From NCBI RefSeq assembly GCF_014287475.1, contig NZ_JACOPF010000001.1:930001-994000 (forward strand): a DNA stretch of 64,000 nucleotides, read 5' to 3'. Positions 8,708-17,976 of the stretch are shown piece by piece. Made by a program: the position numbers and the translations under genes. Numbering within the stretch: position 1 is the stretch's first letter; every line of letters starts with the position of its first letter. The notes beneath the pieces were generated by a model. It saw only the letters and a program-made list of their open reading frames with translations. It had not been told where the DNA came from and made no database searches. This stretch comes from Mediterraneibacter hominis. Its GTDB lineage: Bacteria > Bacillota > Clostridia > Lachnospirales > Lachnospiraceae.

Positions 8708-8718
8708 TTAATCCAATA

Positions 8719-8853
8719 TCACCATTTATTTACACAATTTTTATCATCTGAGAAATAAACATCACATGGTTTTCGTTCAGGGATGTTTGAAAATTGATTT
8801 ATTACCTGGATAGCATTATTGGACAGTGAATTCAAAAACTGTTTTTTATTCAT
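8719..8853 (-). CDS. Short hypothetical cargo ORF
   Basis: 44 residues from ATG 8853, starting MNKKQFLNSLSNNAIQVINQ and ending DDKNCVNKW. The ribosome binding site is weak (TAGGGAAA). It follows the zinc-ribbon fragment on the same strand and may be translated with it. It could also be a chance frame; length and context give only modest support. Confidence 0.35.
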   Translation of the reverse strand: MNKKQFLNSLSNNAIQVINQFSNIPERKPCDVYFSDDKNCVNKW

Positions 8854-8865
8854 TAATAAATTTCC

Positions 8866-9013
8866 CTACCATTTATGTCCACAGTTTTTACAATGCATAG
8901 TATTCCTTACGTCACTACTAAAAACACCAAATAATATACTACCGCCGAGTTTTTTCCCAGCCGATATTTTCTTTATGTTGGTAGACCCACAGGTGGGATG
9001 GATATCTCTATAG
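8866..9013 (-). pseudogene. C-terminal fragment of zinc-ribbon cargo protein
   Basis: The frame reads HPTCGSTNIKKIS, then about 20 residues, then MHCKNCGHKW and a stop. This is the C-terminal zinc ribbon of the proteins at 11110, 11895 and 12517, but the N-terminal two-thirds are absent and the first Cys of the CPxC pair is His (CAT). There is no start codon, and the frame begins inside the stop region of the zincin gene at 9008. It looks like a deletion remnant of a fourth zinc-ribbon paralogue. Confidence 0.65.
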
Positions 9014-9745
9014 TATATTTAATTTCATAATTATTTTGTTAGAGATTTGGTTAGAGATGCTATTTAAGTCAGAAAAATATGAAAAATTATCAATTTCAGG
9101 ATTTTTTAGTAATCCATCTAAAATTTCAATATCATGCTTACCTAATAATAATGATATAAATTCATAATCAATCAACTTTGATACATCTTCTTTGCAATAC
9201 TTGTTCCAGAAATTAATCTGACTTAAATAATAAATTGAATGTAATATAATATGGTATATATCTTTATTTTTTATAAATGATTGAATAGTCGATTTATAAT
9301 CTAAGGTTTTATATGCAATATCTTCAGCTACATTCTTTTTATAAATCCAATCATTAACCTTTGTAGATAATTGAAATTTATAATTTTCATAATAATTGTT
9401 AAATCCCAAAGCTGCTTTCATTTGAACTTGTGTAGCATAATACTCAGTGTACCATTTAATATATGGTTCTCTTTGCTGTTTATTTAGTCCTGTAAGAATT
9501 GTACTGTCATGTAAAATATGTGTTAATTCATGATAAACTCCTGGTCTAGCATTTGATTTTAGTTCTGGTATGTATGTACTGGAAAGTAAAAATGTTGGTA
9601 TTCCCTTATCAAAGGTTGTTTTGAGATTTGCGCCTAGTGTATCATCTATAACAATATTGAAATCTGGAAATGTACTAATCAGCATGAATTTTTTATATTC
9701 TTCTTTATAGCTATTTATAATATTATTTATCTTATTATACTGCAT
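9008..9745 (-). CDS. HExxH zincin-like putative metallopeptidase (copy 1)
   Basis: 245 residues. The zinc-binding signature HELTH is at residues 72-76 and a likely third ligand, the Glu of WYTEYYA, is at 101, about 25 residues later, as in gluzincin-type peptidases. The C-terminal 140 residues are helical and unlike known peptidase tails. There is no signal peptide or membrane segment, so it should act in the cytoplasm. It is a paralogue of the gene at 10079 (same length, same HE[LF]TH and YTEY[YH]A blocks). Substrate unknown; IrrE-type regulators and phage-encoded zincins are possible analogies. Confidence 0.65.
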   Translation of the reverse strand: MQYNKINNIINSYKEEYKKFMLISTFPDFNIVIDDTLGANLKTTFDKGIPTFLLSSTYIPELKSNARPGVYHELTHILHDSTILTGLNKQQREPYIKWYTEYYATQVQMKAALGFNNYYENYKFQLSTKVNDWIYKKNVAEDIAYKTLDYKSTIQSFIKNKDIYHIILHSIYYLSQINFWNKYCKEDVSKLIDYEFISLLLGKHDIEILDGLLKNPEIDNFSYFSDLNSISNQISNKIIMKLNIL

Positions 9746-9794
9746 AATTTATACCCATTTCTACAAACACAATATTTTAAAGGATGGTGAAAGT

Positions 9795-9971
9795 TTGAAA
9801 GATATTAATAAAAATATTCAATCATGTATTGATGATTATAATAAAAAAATGACTTCTCTTGTTTATGATGATCCAGTTGGTGTTTTATCACAGCAAGAGT
9901 ATGAGAAATATGAAAAAATATATCTTGAAAAACGTCGTGAGAAACTACGTTCTCATGGTTTACATGTGTGA
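9795..9971 (+). CDS. 58-residue charged protein
   Basis: Starts at TTG 9795 after AAGGATGG. It reads (M)KDINKNIQSCIDDYNKKMTS followed by a helical stretch with QQEYEKYEKIYLEKRREKLR. It is divergent from the zincin gene at 9008-9745 and in the opposite direction to the second zincin. Entirely helical and highly charged; an antitoxin-like or DNA-binding role is conceivable but there is no motif to support it. Confidence 0.5.
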   Translation: MKDINKNIQSCIDDYNKKMTSLVYDDPVGVLSQQEYEKYEKIYLEKRREKLRSHGLHV

Positions 9972-10078
9972 GCGTAACAATATATTTATACCCAATTAAA
10001 CTAAGGTTTAATTAGCAGAGTTTCTTTAGAAAATCCAGCTTTTAAACATCAGTGACGTATTAAAATATTTTCAACTTA

Positions 10079-10813
10079 TCATTTTAATTCATTACTATAT
10101 ATAGATGAGGATATTTTGTTTATCATATTATTAGATTCATAACAAAAAGCATCCGATGGTTCTGTGCTTATTAATAAGTCTATTAGAGCACACATATCAT
10201 CTTGTACATATGTAAAGGGTAAATGAAAGATAAATAAATCCTCAAAAATATTGTACTGGTTATATATAGAATAAAATCCAATATTATATACAATCCAATA
10301 CATTAATAAATGAAAGTTTTGTTTTGAATTAATTCGTCTTGCATGTTCAAGCCGTAAATTAAATTGTTCGTTTTGAATTTGAATGAATTCTTTTAATGTT
10401 ATAATTCCATTCTCATTATAAATAGTTGTAGATTTTGTAATGTTTTTATTAGGATTGTGGAATAGTTCTAATAATTTTTTTATTTGAATTTGCGCAGCAT
10501 GATATTCTGTATATGGATAGAGTATATTTGTTTTTTCTTGTTTATCATATATATCTGTTAGTAAAACAGTTTGATCATAAACATGAGTAAACTCATGATA
10601 TAGATTTGATATAATATACTTTTTGTTTATTTTCGGATTGTAAAATTTACTTCCTAATGCAATTTCATATATATCGGACGTAATTTGCTTGACTTGTGCA
10701 AGATATTGCATTTTTAAACGCGGCATTGGAATTATTTCTGGCATTTTACTTTTTATATCCAAGTCGTTTATAAATTGAGTATATATTGCGGCAATCTCAT
10801 CGTTTGACAACAT
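10079..10813 (-). CDS. HExxH zincin-like putative metallopeptidase (copy 2)
   Basis: 244 residues, paralogue of the gene at 9008. HEFTH lies at residues 73-77 and YTEYHA supplies the probable third ligand Glu at 103. As in copy 1, the rest of the protein is helical with no export signal. The two copies are strongly diverged outside the active-site blocks, which suggests an old duplication kept under selection for different targets rather than a recent one. Ribosome binding site AAAGGATAT precedes ATG 10813. Confidence 0.65.
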   Translation of the reverse strand: MLSNDEIAAIYTQFINDLDIKSKMPEIIPMPRLKMQYLAQVKQITSDIYEIALGSKFYNPKINKKYIISNLYHEFTHVYDQTVLLTDIYDKQEKTNILYPYTEYHAAQIQIKKLLELFHNPNKNITKSTTIYNENGIITLKEFIQIQNEQFNLRLEHARRINSKQNFHLLMYWIVYNIGFYSIYNQYNIFEDLFIFHLPFTYVQDDMCALIDLLISTEPSDAFCYESNNMINKISSSIYSNELK

Positions 10814-10850
10814 AATATTTATATCCTTTCAAGAAAGTTGGTGTTATATA

Positions 10851-11087
10851 ATGTATAATAGCATAAATAACAAAGCCGATTCAGATTCTATTTTAAACAC
10901 ACAAGACCCACATGTGCATGTTTTACTCAATCCTTCTGACATTAGTCTACCACTCCCACCCAAACCAAAATATAAAAAGATATTGAGTGATCTATATTTA
11001 TTAATCAATATACGAGGAACTGATAGCTTTAGCATGTGGTTGGACATTTGGAAGCAACTTTTTTATCATATAATAAGTCATGACTAA
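10851..11087 (+). CDS. Small hypothetical cargo protein
   Basis: 78 residues from ATG 10851, divergent from the second zincin gene. The N-terminal half is polar and Pro-rich (LLNPSDISLPLPPKPKYKK) and the C-terminal half has a Trp-containing amphipathic stretch (SMWLDIWKQLFYHII). The ribosome binding site is weak. A minus-strand frame overlaps it; I favour this one because its position fits a divergent gene pair. Confidence 0.4.
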   Translation: MYNSINNKADSDSILNTQDPHVHVLLNPSDISLPLPPKPKYKKILSDLYLLINIRGTDSFSMWLDIWKQLFYHIISHD

Positions 11088-11109
11088 AGACTAATTATCT
11101 AACTAATCT

Positions 11110-11559
11110 CTACCACTCATATCCACAATTATTACAATGAAACTGCATTTTTCTTTTATTACCAAACAAACCAAATAATACAGCATTTGTTGCTTTTGAA
11201 GCTGTAGTAATTTTACGAATATTGGTACTTTGACAAGTTGGGCATTTAGGCTTGTTGCTTTCTTCTGCTGCCTTCTGCTGTTCTACTTGAGTTCGCAGTT
11301 GAGACATTTTTAATTCATATTCGATGATGTCTTCATCATGAAGTTTAATCATGGCATCAAAAAAATTAGGGTCTATTGCAACATCCATCCAAACCTTAAA
11401 GTCTTGATATGTGACATTTAATGTTTTTATAGGATGTCCATATTCACATTCCGTTGCCTCTTCTGGTAAAATAAATTTATACCCCCATACTGGATATGCG
11501 AATTCTTTTGGTAAATGCAATCGCTGACATTCAGCGCAATATTTTATATAATCTGGCAT
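11110..11559 (-). CDS. Zinc-ribbon cargo protein (copy 1)
   Basis: 149 residues. An N-terminal Cys pair (YCAEC) and a CEYGH motif suggest a first metal-binding fold. A helical centre contains FFDAMIKLHDEDIIEYELKM, and the C-terminus has a zinc ribbon CPTC...CNNC ending YEW. The same plan is found in the genes at 11895 and 12517 and in the fragment at 8866. Central helix and C-terminal ribbon are the conserved parts. Proteins of this layout are common in Clostridial phages and integrative elements, but I know of no assigned function. Confidence 0.65.
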   Translation of the reverse strand: MPDYIKYCAECQRLHLPKEFAYPVWGYKFILPEEATECEYGHPIKTLNVTYQDFKVWMDVAIDPNFFDAMIKLHDEDIIEYELKMSQLRTQVEQQKAAEESNKPKCPTCQSTNIRKITTASKATNAVLFGLFGNKRKMQFHCNNCGYEW

Positions 11560-11660
11560 TATAAATACACCCCCTTATAGTAAATGTAATATTCATTTTC
11601 AAAATTTTAATTGCCTTTGCATTTTTCACAATATTTTGATTTTAAACTAAGTGTTTATAC

Positions 11661-11846
11661 TTATTCATCAAGATATATTTTTAATGCATTGTAACAATTT
11701 AACACTTCATTATCAGCGGCATATGATTCTGAGCATTTTTGAATTTTATCTGTGTAAATAAACGTTGTAAGCAAAATCAAAAACACAAATACGATAAAAG
11801 AGCTAATAACTTTATATTGCTTATCATATATCAAATTTTTGAACAT
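11661..11846 (-). CDS. Small single-pass membrane protein
   Basis: 61 residues starting MFKNLIYDKQYK, followed by a strong hydrophobic segment (VISSFIVFVFLILLTTFIY, residues about 13-31) and a polar C-terminal tail containing two Cys (KCSES and LNCYNA). Topology suggests an N-in anchor with an extracytoplasmic tail. It sits between two zinc-ribbon genes on the same strand. Confidence 0.5.
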   Translation of the reverse strand: MFKNLIYDKQYKVISSFIVFVFLILLTTFIYTDKIQKCSESYAADNEVLNCYNALKIYLDE

Positions 11847-11894
11847 GGTTAATGCTCACTTTCTTAATGATTTATCGCTATTTAATAAGACTGT

Positions 11895-12365
11895 TTAAAA
11901 ATCACTTTTACAATTATTACAATGCCACTGCTTTCCAATTTTCTTACTTAAAATACCAAAGCCTATAATGGAGGCTGCTCTGTTTGTAGCAGAAATTTTC
12001 TTGATATTTGTAGAATTGCAATACGGACATTTGGGAAGATTACTTGCCTGTGGTACATATTTAGCTTGCTCTTCAGTTCCATAACACCCAGCACGTTTCG
12101 CATCTTCTCTCCATTGTGCAATACGACTTTTATACTCTATAATATTTTCCTTTTGGAGTTTTATCATAGCTTCTATAAACTCTCTATCTTCTGATACACG
12201 TCTAATCAAAAACATTTCCTCTGCGGTAATGGTTGTATGTATTAACGGCGATCCGCACTTAAAACAGAAATTAGATTTATCAGTGTTATCTTTGTCTGGA
12301 TCATATAATAATCTAACATTACAATCGCGGTTAGAACAAATTGTTACATGACTATTAAATGCCAT
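11895..12365 (-). CDS. Zinc-ribbon cargo protein (copy 2)
   Basis: 156 residues with two zinc-binding ends: an N-terminal one (ICSNRDC...FCFKCG) and a C-terminal ribbon (CPYC...CNNC). Between them is the family helix EFIEAMIKLQKENIIEYKSR. The C-terminal part, CNSTNIKKIS, is nearly identical to the fragment at 8866, so those two are closest relatives. It has an AAGGAGG ribosome binding site and a recognisable promoter at 12398-12425. Function unknown. Confidence 0.65.
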   Translation of the reverse strand: MAFNSHVTICSNRDCNVRLLYDPDKDNTDKSNFCFKCGSPLIHTTITAEEMFLIRRVSEDREFIEAMIKLQKENIIEYKSRIAQWREDAKRAGCYGTEEQAKYVPQASNLPKCPYCNSTNIKKISATNRAASIIGFGILSKKIGKQWHCNNCKSDF

Positions 12366-12397
12366 TTAATCAATCCTCCTTAATATATTGCAAGTAT

Positions 12398-12425
12398 ATT
12401 ATAACATGGATATTTTTAAAAACAA
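12398..12425 (-). promoter_or_regulatory. Sigma-A promoter for zinc-ribbon copy 2
   Basis: On the minus strand TTGTTT, 16 nt, TATAAT, ending about 33 bp upstream of the start codon at 12365. This indicates that this cargo gene is transcribed against the tail operon from its own promoter. Confidence 0.55.
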
Positions 12426-12439
12426 ACGGTTTTTAACTA

Positions 12440-12503
12440 TGACAAAGGCAACAACAATGAGAACCTATATAATAATAGAACCTCATTATCATCGCCTTTG
12501 TCA
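12440..12503. repeat. Inverted repeat, possible terminator
   Basis: TGACAAAGGC (12440-12449) and GCCTTTGTCA (12494-12503) form a perfect 10-bp stem, with ATGAG/CTCAT inside it. It lies between the converging end of the 12517 gene and the promoter region of the 11895 gene, so it could end transcription from the former. There is no strong T-run. Confidence 0.5.
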
Positions 12504-12516
12504 ATTGATTCAGTAT

Positions 12517-13002
12517 TTATTTTGGTTGCATTTTATATCCACAGTTATTGCATACTAACTCTACTTTATTCGTTGCAAAGCCTGTGAGCAATCTCCATTT
12601 CTTTCTCAAAGGAGTAAATTCAGTGCAACCACATTTTGGACATTTAGTTTTGCGCTCTTCTTGTTTAATGGATTCCAACTCCTTTGCTTTTACACGAAGT
12701 TCGGCCATCTTCGTTTCGTAAGCAATGATGTCTTCATCATGAAGTTTAATCATGGCATCAAGAAACTGTCGATTATAATTTGAAGCTGTTCTGATAGCTA
12801 TAAAATCATCATGCGTAAAATTCAAATCTACAATATCTTGCTGACAATATGGACATTTTGATAATCCATGTCCCCATCCGCCAATATATCCTCTGATATA
12901 TTGCATGTTCTTTGGATCTCCATTTCCTTTTGGCTCATTATTATCATAACAGTTTTGGCAAAAATATATTGTTAATTCTTCTCCATTATACATCTTTATC
13001 AC
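12517..13002 (-). CDS. Zinc-ribbon cargo protein (copy 3)
   Basis: 161 residues. The N-terminal part has YFCQNC and KCPYCQQD metal-binding pairs, the middle has QFLDAMIKLHDEDIIAYETK, and the C-terminus has a ribbon CPKC...CNNC ending GYKMQPK. It is the right-most cargo gene; its start is about 100 bp before tape measure sequence resumes. It shares the helix and C-terminal ribbon with the copies at 11110 and 11895 while the N-terminal domain is different, suggesting variable ends on a fixed core. Confidence 0.65.
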   Translation of the reverse strand: MIKMYNGEELTIYFCQNCYDNNEPKGNGDPKNMQYIRGYIGGWGHGLSKCPYCQQDIVDLNFTHDDFIAIRTASNYNRQFLDAMIKLHDEDIIAYETKMAELRVKAKELESIKQEERKTKCPKCGCTEFTPLRKKWRLLTGFATNKVELVCNNCGYKMQPK

Positions 13003-13102
13003 CTATTCGAATCAATATTTTATTTTTAATTATCTTACTTAATCCATATAAAATATATGTGATATTTGCAAGATATTACATATTATACCAATTGCAAAAG
13101 TG

Positions 13103-16100
13103 ATTTTCAACTATGACAAACACAATGGCTTTAGTACGATATTCGAAACCTTTAAAAAGGGATCCTTATCTGATGAATGGACGAAGGCTTGGCAAAAAGT
13201 CGGAACTATGACTAAGCCTGCATCTTGGAAAGCTTGGGCTGAATCAATGGAATATAGTGATAAAGCATTACTTAAATTTTTAAATGATGTAGACTTAGGC
13301 AAAAAAGATATTACTGATATGGGTGCTGTTATCGAATCGTCCGGTAAATCCACTTCCAAATTTGGAAATACGTTAAAAAGCTTTGGAAAAAGCATTGGAG
13401 CCAATCTTTTAAATTTAGGGACAGATTTGGCCATAGGTCTTGCTATAACAGGTATTGTAAAAGCAATTGATAGTGCTTACGAAAGCTATGATGAGGCATT
13501 AGAAAAGTTCCAAAATTCACAATCCAATTACGAATCTGCTTCTGCTGAAGTAGAAAATTTAAAATCTCAACTGTCAGACATAGATTCTCAAATTGCTACC
13601 ATTAACAGTCAGCCTTTAACTATTACATCTCAAGCAGAATTAGATAATCTACAGGCTCAAAAGGCAGAATTAGAACAAATGCTTACATTGCAAGAGAATA
13701 TCGCTACTGCCGCAAAAAAGCAAGCCGCTGCTGATGCATATAATCTTTCACAAAAGACATCTTCTTTATCCACACTTTACAAAACAAAGAATTCTAGTGA
13801 AGCAGAAGGACTTTTAGTGGATCTTATGGATTGGTATGGAAGTGATGCGACATCTGCTGTAATTGCAAGAGGTATTATGGGCGTTGCTTCCCCCGCAGCC
13901 AGGATTCCAGGTGGACTAAATCAAACTGCAAAAGCGTTTAATTCATTTAGCGACACAGATATAATTAGACATGATACTGAAGAATTAGTAACATTAAAAG
14001 AACGAAGAGAAAAAATTTTAAATTCTATTACATCAACTTCTTTAGATGATATTGGTGAAATTGATAGTGCTGATAAATTAGCTAATGGGTTAGAGAACTT
14101 ATTCATGTCTCCCAATACTAAGGATGCATTATTAAAAAGTGTAGATAATGACATAGCTTTGATTGAATCTGAAGTTGCTGAGAAGCAGGCTTTATTATCA
14201 TCACAAATTGAAGCAATGACCGATGAAAATGGAAATGCCATTAGTCCATCATACCAGAGTACAGTAGATGAACTGCGAGATGCTTTAAATGAACTTGAAC
14301 ACTATAATACACTTGGTATGTCTGAAGCAGAAAAAACAGTCAATTCCATTGACAAATATTTTGGAAAATCTTCTGCTTCAACTTTAAAAAATTATTTTCA
14401 AGAATTAGCGAACGCCGGCGAATTAACTGAAGATATTTTCAAAACACTTGGTTTATCTGCCAAAGATATAGGCGTAGAAAACTTACAAGATGTCGTTAGA
14501 TATTTCAATGACATGGCAACGGCCGCTACCACCGCTGCTGATGCAGTTGAGAGTGTGGATGGCAGTTTTGAAGGTGTTCAGGCAGCTTTTGAATCTGAAA
14601 ATGCTGGTTCACAGTGGGATACTATGTCTGAATATCTTGCGCAGGCGAAAGAACTATATGATCAAGGATTAGTAGGAACCGATGAATTTCAATCTACAGC
14701 AAAATTCTTCGCTCCTGGTAAAATTAATGAGGACGACTATAAATACGATTCAGATGCGTATGTTGCTGCCTGGCAATCAGCATATGAAACTGTATCACGT
14801 TGGTTTGATGCTGAAAACCCTCTACAAAGCATGTGGAATTTCTCTACAGATTTACGTGATTGGGGATTAGCTGAAATTAATTATAACGATGATGGAAGCC
14901 TTGCAGAAATCATTCCTACATTCAAAACTACCGCTGAAGCCGCTGATGCATTAGGTGTTAATGTAAATGCTGTAGATACTGCTTTGCATAAACTTGAAGA
15001 TTATGGATTTGAATTTGACGATATAATGTTTAGTGGTGACGGATTAAGTGAAATAGAATCTACCCTGAACAATATGAAGGCATTATATGATTCTATGGAT
15101 GAAGGTGCTACTAAGCAAAAACTTGGTGATACAATTGCTGGATGGGATGAAGAGTATGCAAAATATCAGGAAGATTTATCTTTACTCACCGAAGACCAAA
15201 TTGTTAAAATCAAATTCGAATATGATTTGGCTACAATACAGCAACAGATAGATGAATTGGATTTAGCTTGGCAATCTGGTGATAGATCTTCTGAAACTGG
15301 TGCTTCTAGGATAGCTGAAAAAATGAAGTATCGTGAAACTAGAGAAGAACAAACTGGATATACAGAAGATAGTGATGACGATTACGCATCTACGTATGAT
15401 AAAATTTCTCAGCTTTCCGCAAAATTTAATGATGACCTATCCGACTCTCAACGTGAGTCAATCCAAAATCAAATTTCATCTTTGCTTGATCTGCAAAATG
15501 CATTTCAAGATACATTTGCGAATGGTGAAGTTACCAACTGGGATGATTTCTTGGGAACAGAAGAATTCAAAACGGCCGCTAGTTCTATAATGGAAGAAAC
15601 TGGGATGACTAAAGAACAGTTATCCGAACTTCTTGGAGTGGATTCCGAAACTTTAGATTTACAAGTCTCATTATCCAAAGAAGATTTAGATGCGCAGCTT
15701 GCTAATCTTACAGAAGGTGAAACTATTCATTTTTCTGCTGATGTTGATGGAGTTGCCACCGAAATTAACGCTATAAAAGATGAAAATGGAAATATTACCT
15801 ATACTGCTATTGTAGATGGGGTTGAACAAGAACTTGCTCCTGTATTGAATGAAGATGGAACAGTAAATTTTGTTCTAGGGGATTCTCCATCAAGCGTTCC
15901 TAATGCTGAGGGTAAAGCAGATTATGATATGGGAGAGCATCCTAGTAGTGCACCAAATATAGGAGGCATTGCAAACTATAGTGGTATTTTCCCAACATCA
16001 GCACCAACATTATTCGGAACCATTCAATATACAATTCAAACAGTTGGAAATACAATTTCTAATCTATTTAGCGGAGCAAGCGGCTTATCTGGAACCGCAC

Positions 16101-17976
16101 ATCTTAGCGGAACAACTGGATTACACCCTATTCCCAAACTTTCTGGACGCGCTCTTGCTATGGGAACACTTCAGGACGAAAGTATACTAAATCCAAATTG
16201 GAGAACAAAGCGTACCGAAGTTGCATTGACTGGCGAAGAAGGTCAGGAAATGGTGGTGACACGCTCAAACCGTTGGTATACTGTAGGGGATAACGGTGCC
16301 GAATTTGCAAAAATTCCGCAAGGTTCTATAATTTTTAATGCTCAACAAACAAAAGAACTATTGTCTAAAGGTAAGATCAATAGTCGCGGCACTGCTATGA
16401 TAAGTGGTACTGCATATGCTACTGGTGGACGGCTTCCTGTCCCTGGTACTGGCGGTTATTCTGGAAGTGGCAATAATGATTACTCTTCTACTGCCTCAGC
16501 CGCTAATAACGCTGCTAATGCCGCTGCATCTGCTGCCGATTCTGTTTCAGAAGCAGCCGATGAATTTGAAGAAAAGTTTGATGCAATCGAAATTTTATTA
16601 GATAGAATGGATCGGGCACTGCAACAACTCACTGATTCTATCGAAACATATTCTTATGATTTATCAAAACAAAGTTCTGTAGCAGATCAGGCTATGAACC
16701 AAATTCGCAGTAATCTAAGTACCTTACAATCTGCTTATAATAGATATATTCAAGAAGCTAATGCAGTTGGACTTGATTCTTACTGGCAAAATTTAGTCAA
16801 GAATGGTGCTATAGATATCACAACTATAACTGATGAGTCATTGAAAGAAAGTATTGACGAATATCGGGATTGGTATGAAAAAGCCCTTGACGTGCAAGAC
16901 ACGATTGCAGACATGCAACAAGAATTACTTGATCTTGCCGTTGAGAAACTAGAAAATATAGAACAATATTTCGAAAATCGTACCGATTATAATGATAACT
17001 TCGGATATCTTACCCCTCTTACTACTCTACAAGAAGCTGTAGATAAACTAACAAAAGAACTGGACAAGCAAGTTTCTGACGGTGTAATTAAAGAGTTTTC
17101 TAACGAGTGGTATGAAAGCATGGAGCGCATTAATTCAGCGCAAGAAAAACTTTTTGAAGCCACTCTTAAAAAGTATCAAGACATTATAGATAATCTTACT
17201 CGCATTAGTGATACTCTGGATAATTCCATTGCATTAAAAGAAGCTCGTGATGAACCGATTCTTGAATCTGATTATCAAAAGCAAATGGATATTAGTAATA
17301 AATCCATACAAGAATTATACGATAAACGTCAGGTATTATTAAAACAACAGGCAATTTATGATGTAGGTTCTGTAAAATACGACGAAATCGCGGACGAGAT
17401 TGCTGATATTGATGACGATATTTATGGACTTCTTACTGACATTGAAGAACTTAAAGATAAAATCTGGGAAGTCAGATGGCAGCCTTTCTTTGATGGTCAG
17501 GAAGCATTGTCAGATCTAATTGATGAGACTGATGAATTTAGAAATCTTTTGGATTCTGATGCGTTTGTAAGTGAAACTGGTGGATTGACGGATTCAGGTT
17601 TGGCTAATATTGCTTTAATAAGCCAATCTATGAATGCGGCGAAACAATCTATTGCAAATTACAGAAAAGCATTAGAGAATCTACAAAAAGATTATGATAA
17701 CGGTAATATCTCCTTAGAAGAATATAAGGAGAACAACAAAGAGTTTATCAATAATATTGCGGAAAATGTTGGTGTAGTTGAATCCTACAGGGACGAAATC
17801 GTTTCTCTTTGGGAAGAGATGGTTAAGGCAGAAAATGATGTCATCCAAGATTCAATTGATAAGCATCGTGAACTTTTACAAGCGAAAAAAGATAATGACG
17901 ATTACAGTAGAACTGTTAAAAATCAAGTTAAGGATATCAATGCGCTTCAGGCACAGATATCAGCGTTAGAATCGGT
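13103..17976 (+). CDS. Tail tape measure protein, exon 3
   Basis: The largest exon, about 1624 codons. It resumes with FSTIFETFKKGSLSDEWTKA, carries a membrane-like segment (LGTDLAIGLAITGIVKAIDS), long helical regions, and a Gly/Ser region with three short imperfect repeats around PSSAPN (about 15880-16030), then a coiled-coil tail. No start codon is needed: GTG 13100 lies at the insertion border. The frame ends with AQISALES then a stop at 17999 inside the next intron; the exon boundary at 17976 follows from UCGGU pairing with GCCGA. This is the main tail-spanning helical body of the protein. Confidence 0.85.

Larger units (their letters stand above)
6694..13102 (+). mobile_element. 6.4-kb cargo-carrying insertion in tape measure gene, intron-like
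   Basis: Tape measure coding sequence stops at about 6693 (ending SATGSG) and resumes at about 13103 (IFNYDKHNGFSTIFETF). The 6409 bp between begins with a structured segment (6694-7165) and then holds about ten genes on both strands that look nothing like tail genes. The last four exon bases (GGGT) can pair with GCCC at 6718-6721 with a U-G pair at the junction, and the first exon 3 bases (ATTT) with the AAAT just 5' of it, as in P1 and P10 of a group I intron. I could not find a convincing Q/R/S core, so the intron class and whether it splices are unproven. Confidence 0.6.

Noticed and set aside
10844..11047. Minus-strand 67-codon ORF
   Set aside because: Overlaps the plus-strand ORF at 10851 almost completely; no ribosome binding site and less gene-like composition.
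6694..13102. Group II intron as explanation for the 6.4-kb insertion
   Set aside because: No GUGYG at the 5' end, no domain V-like hairpin near 13.0-13.1 kb and no reverse transcriptase ORF. Some purine-rich motifs look group II-like but are not enough.
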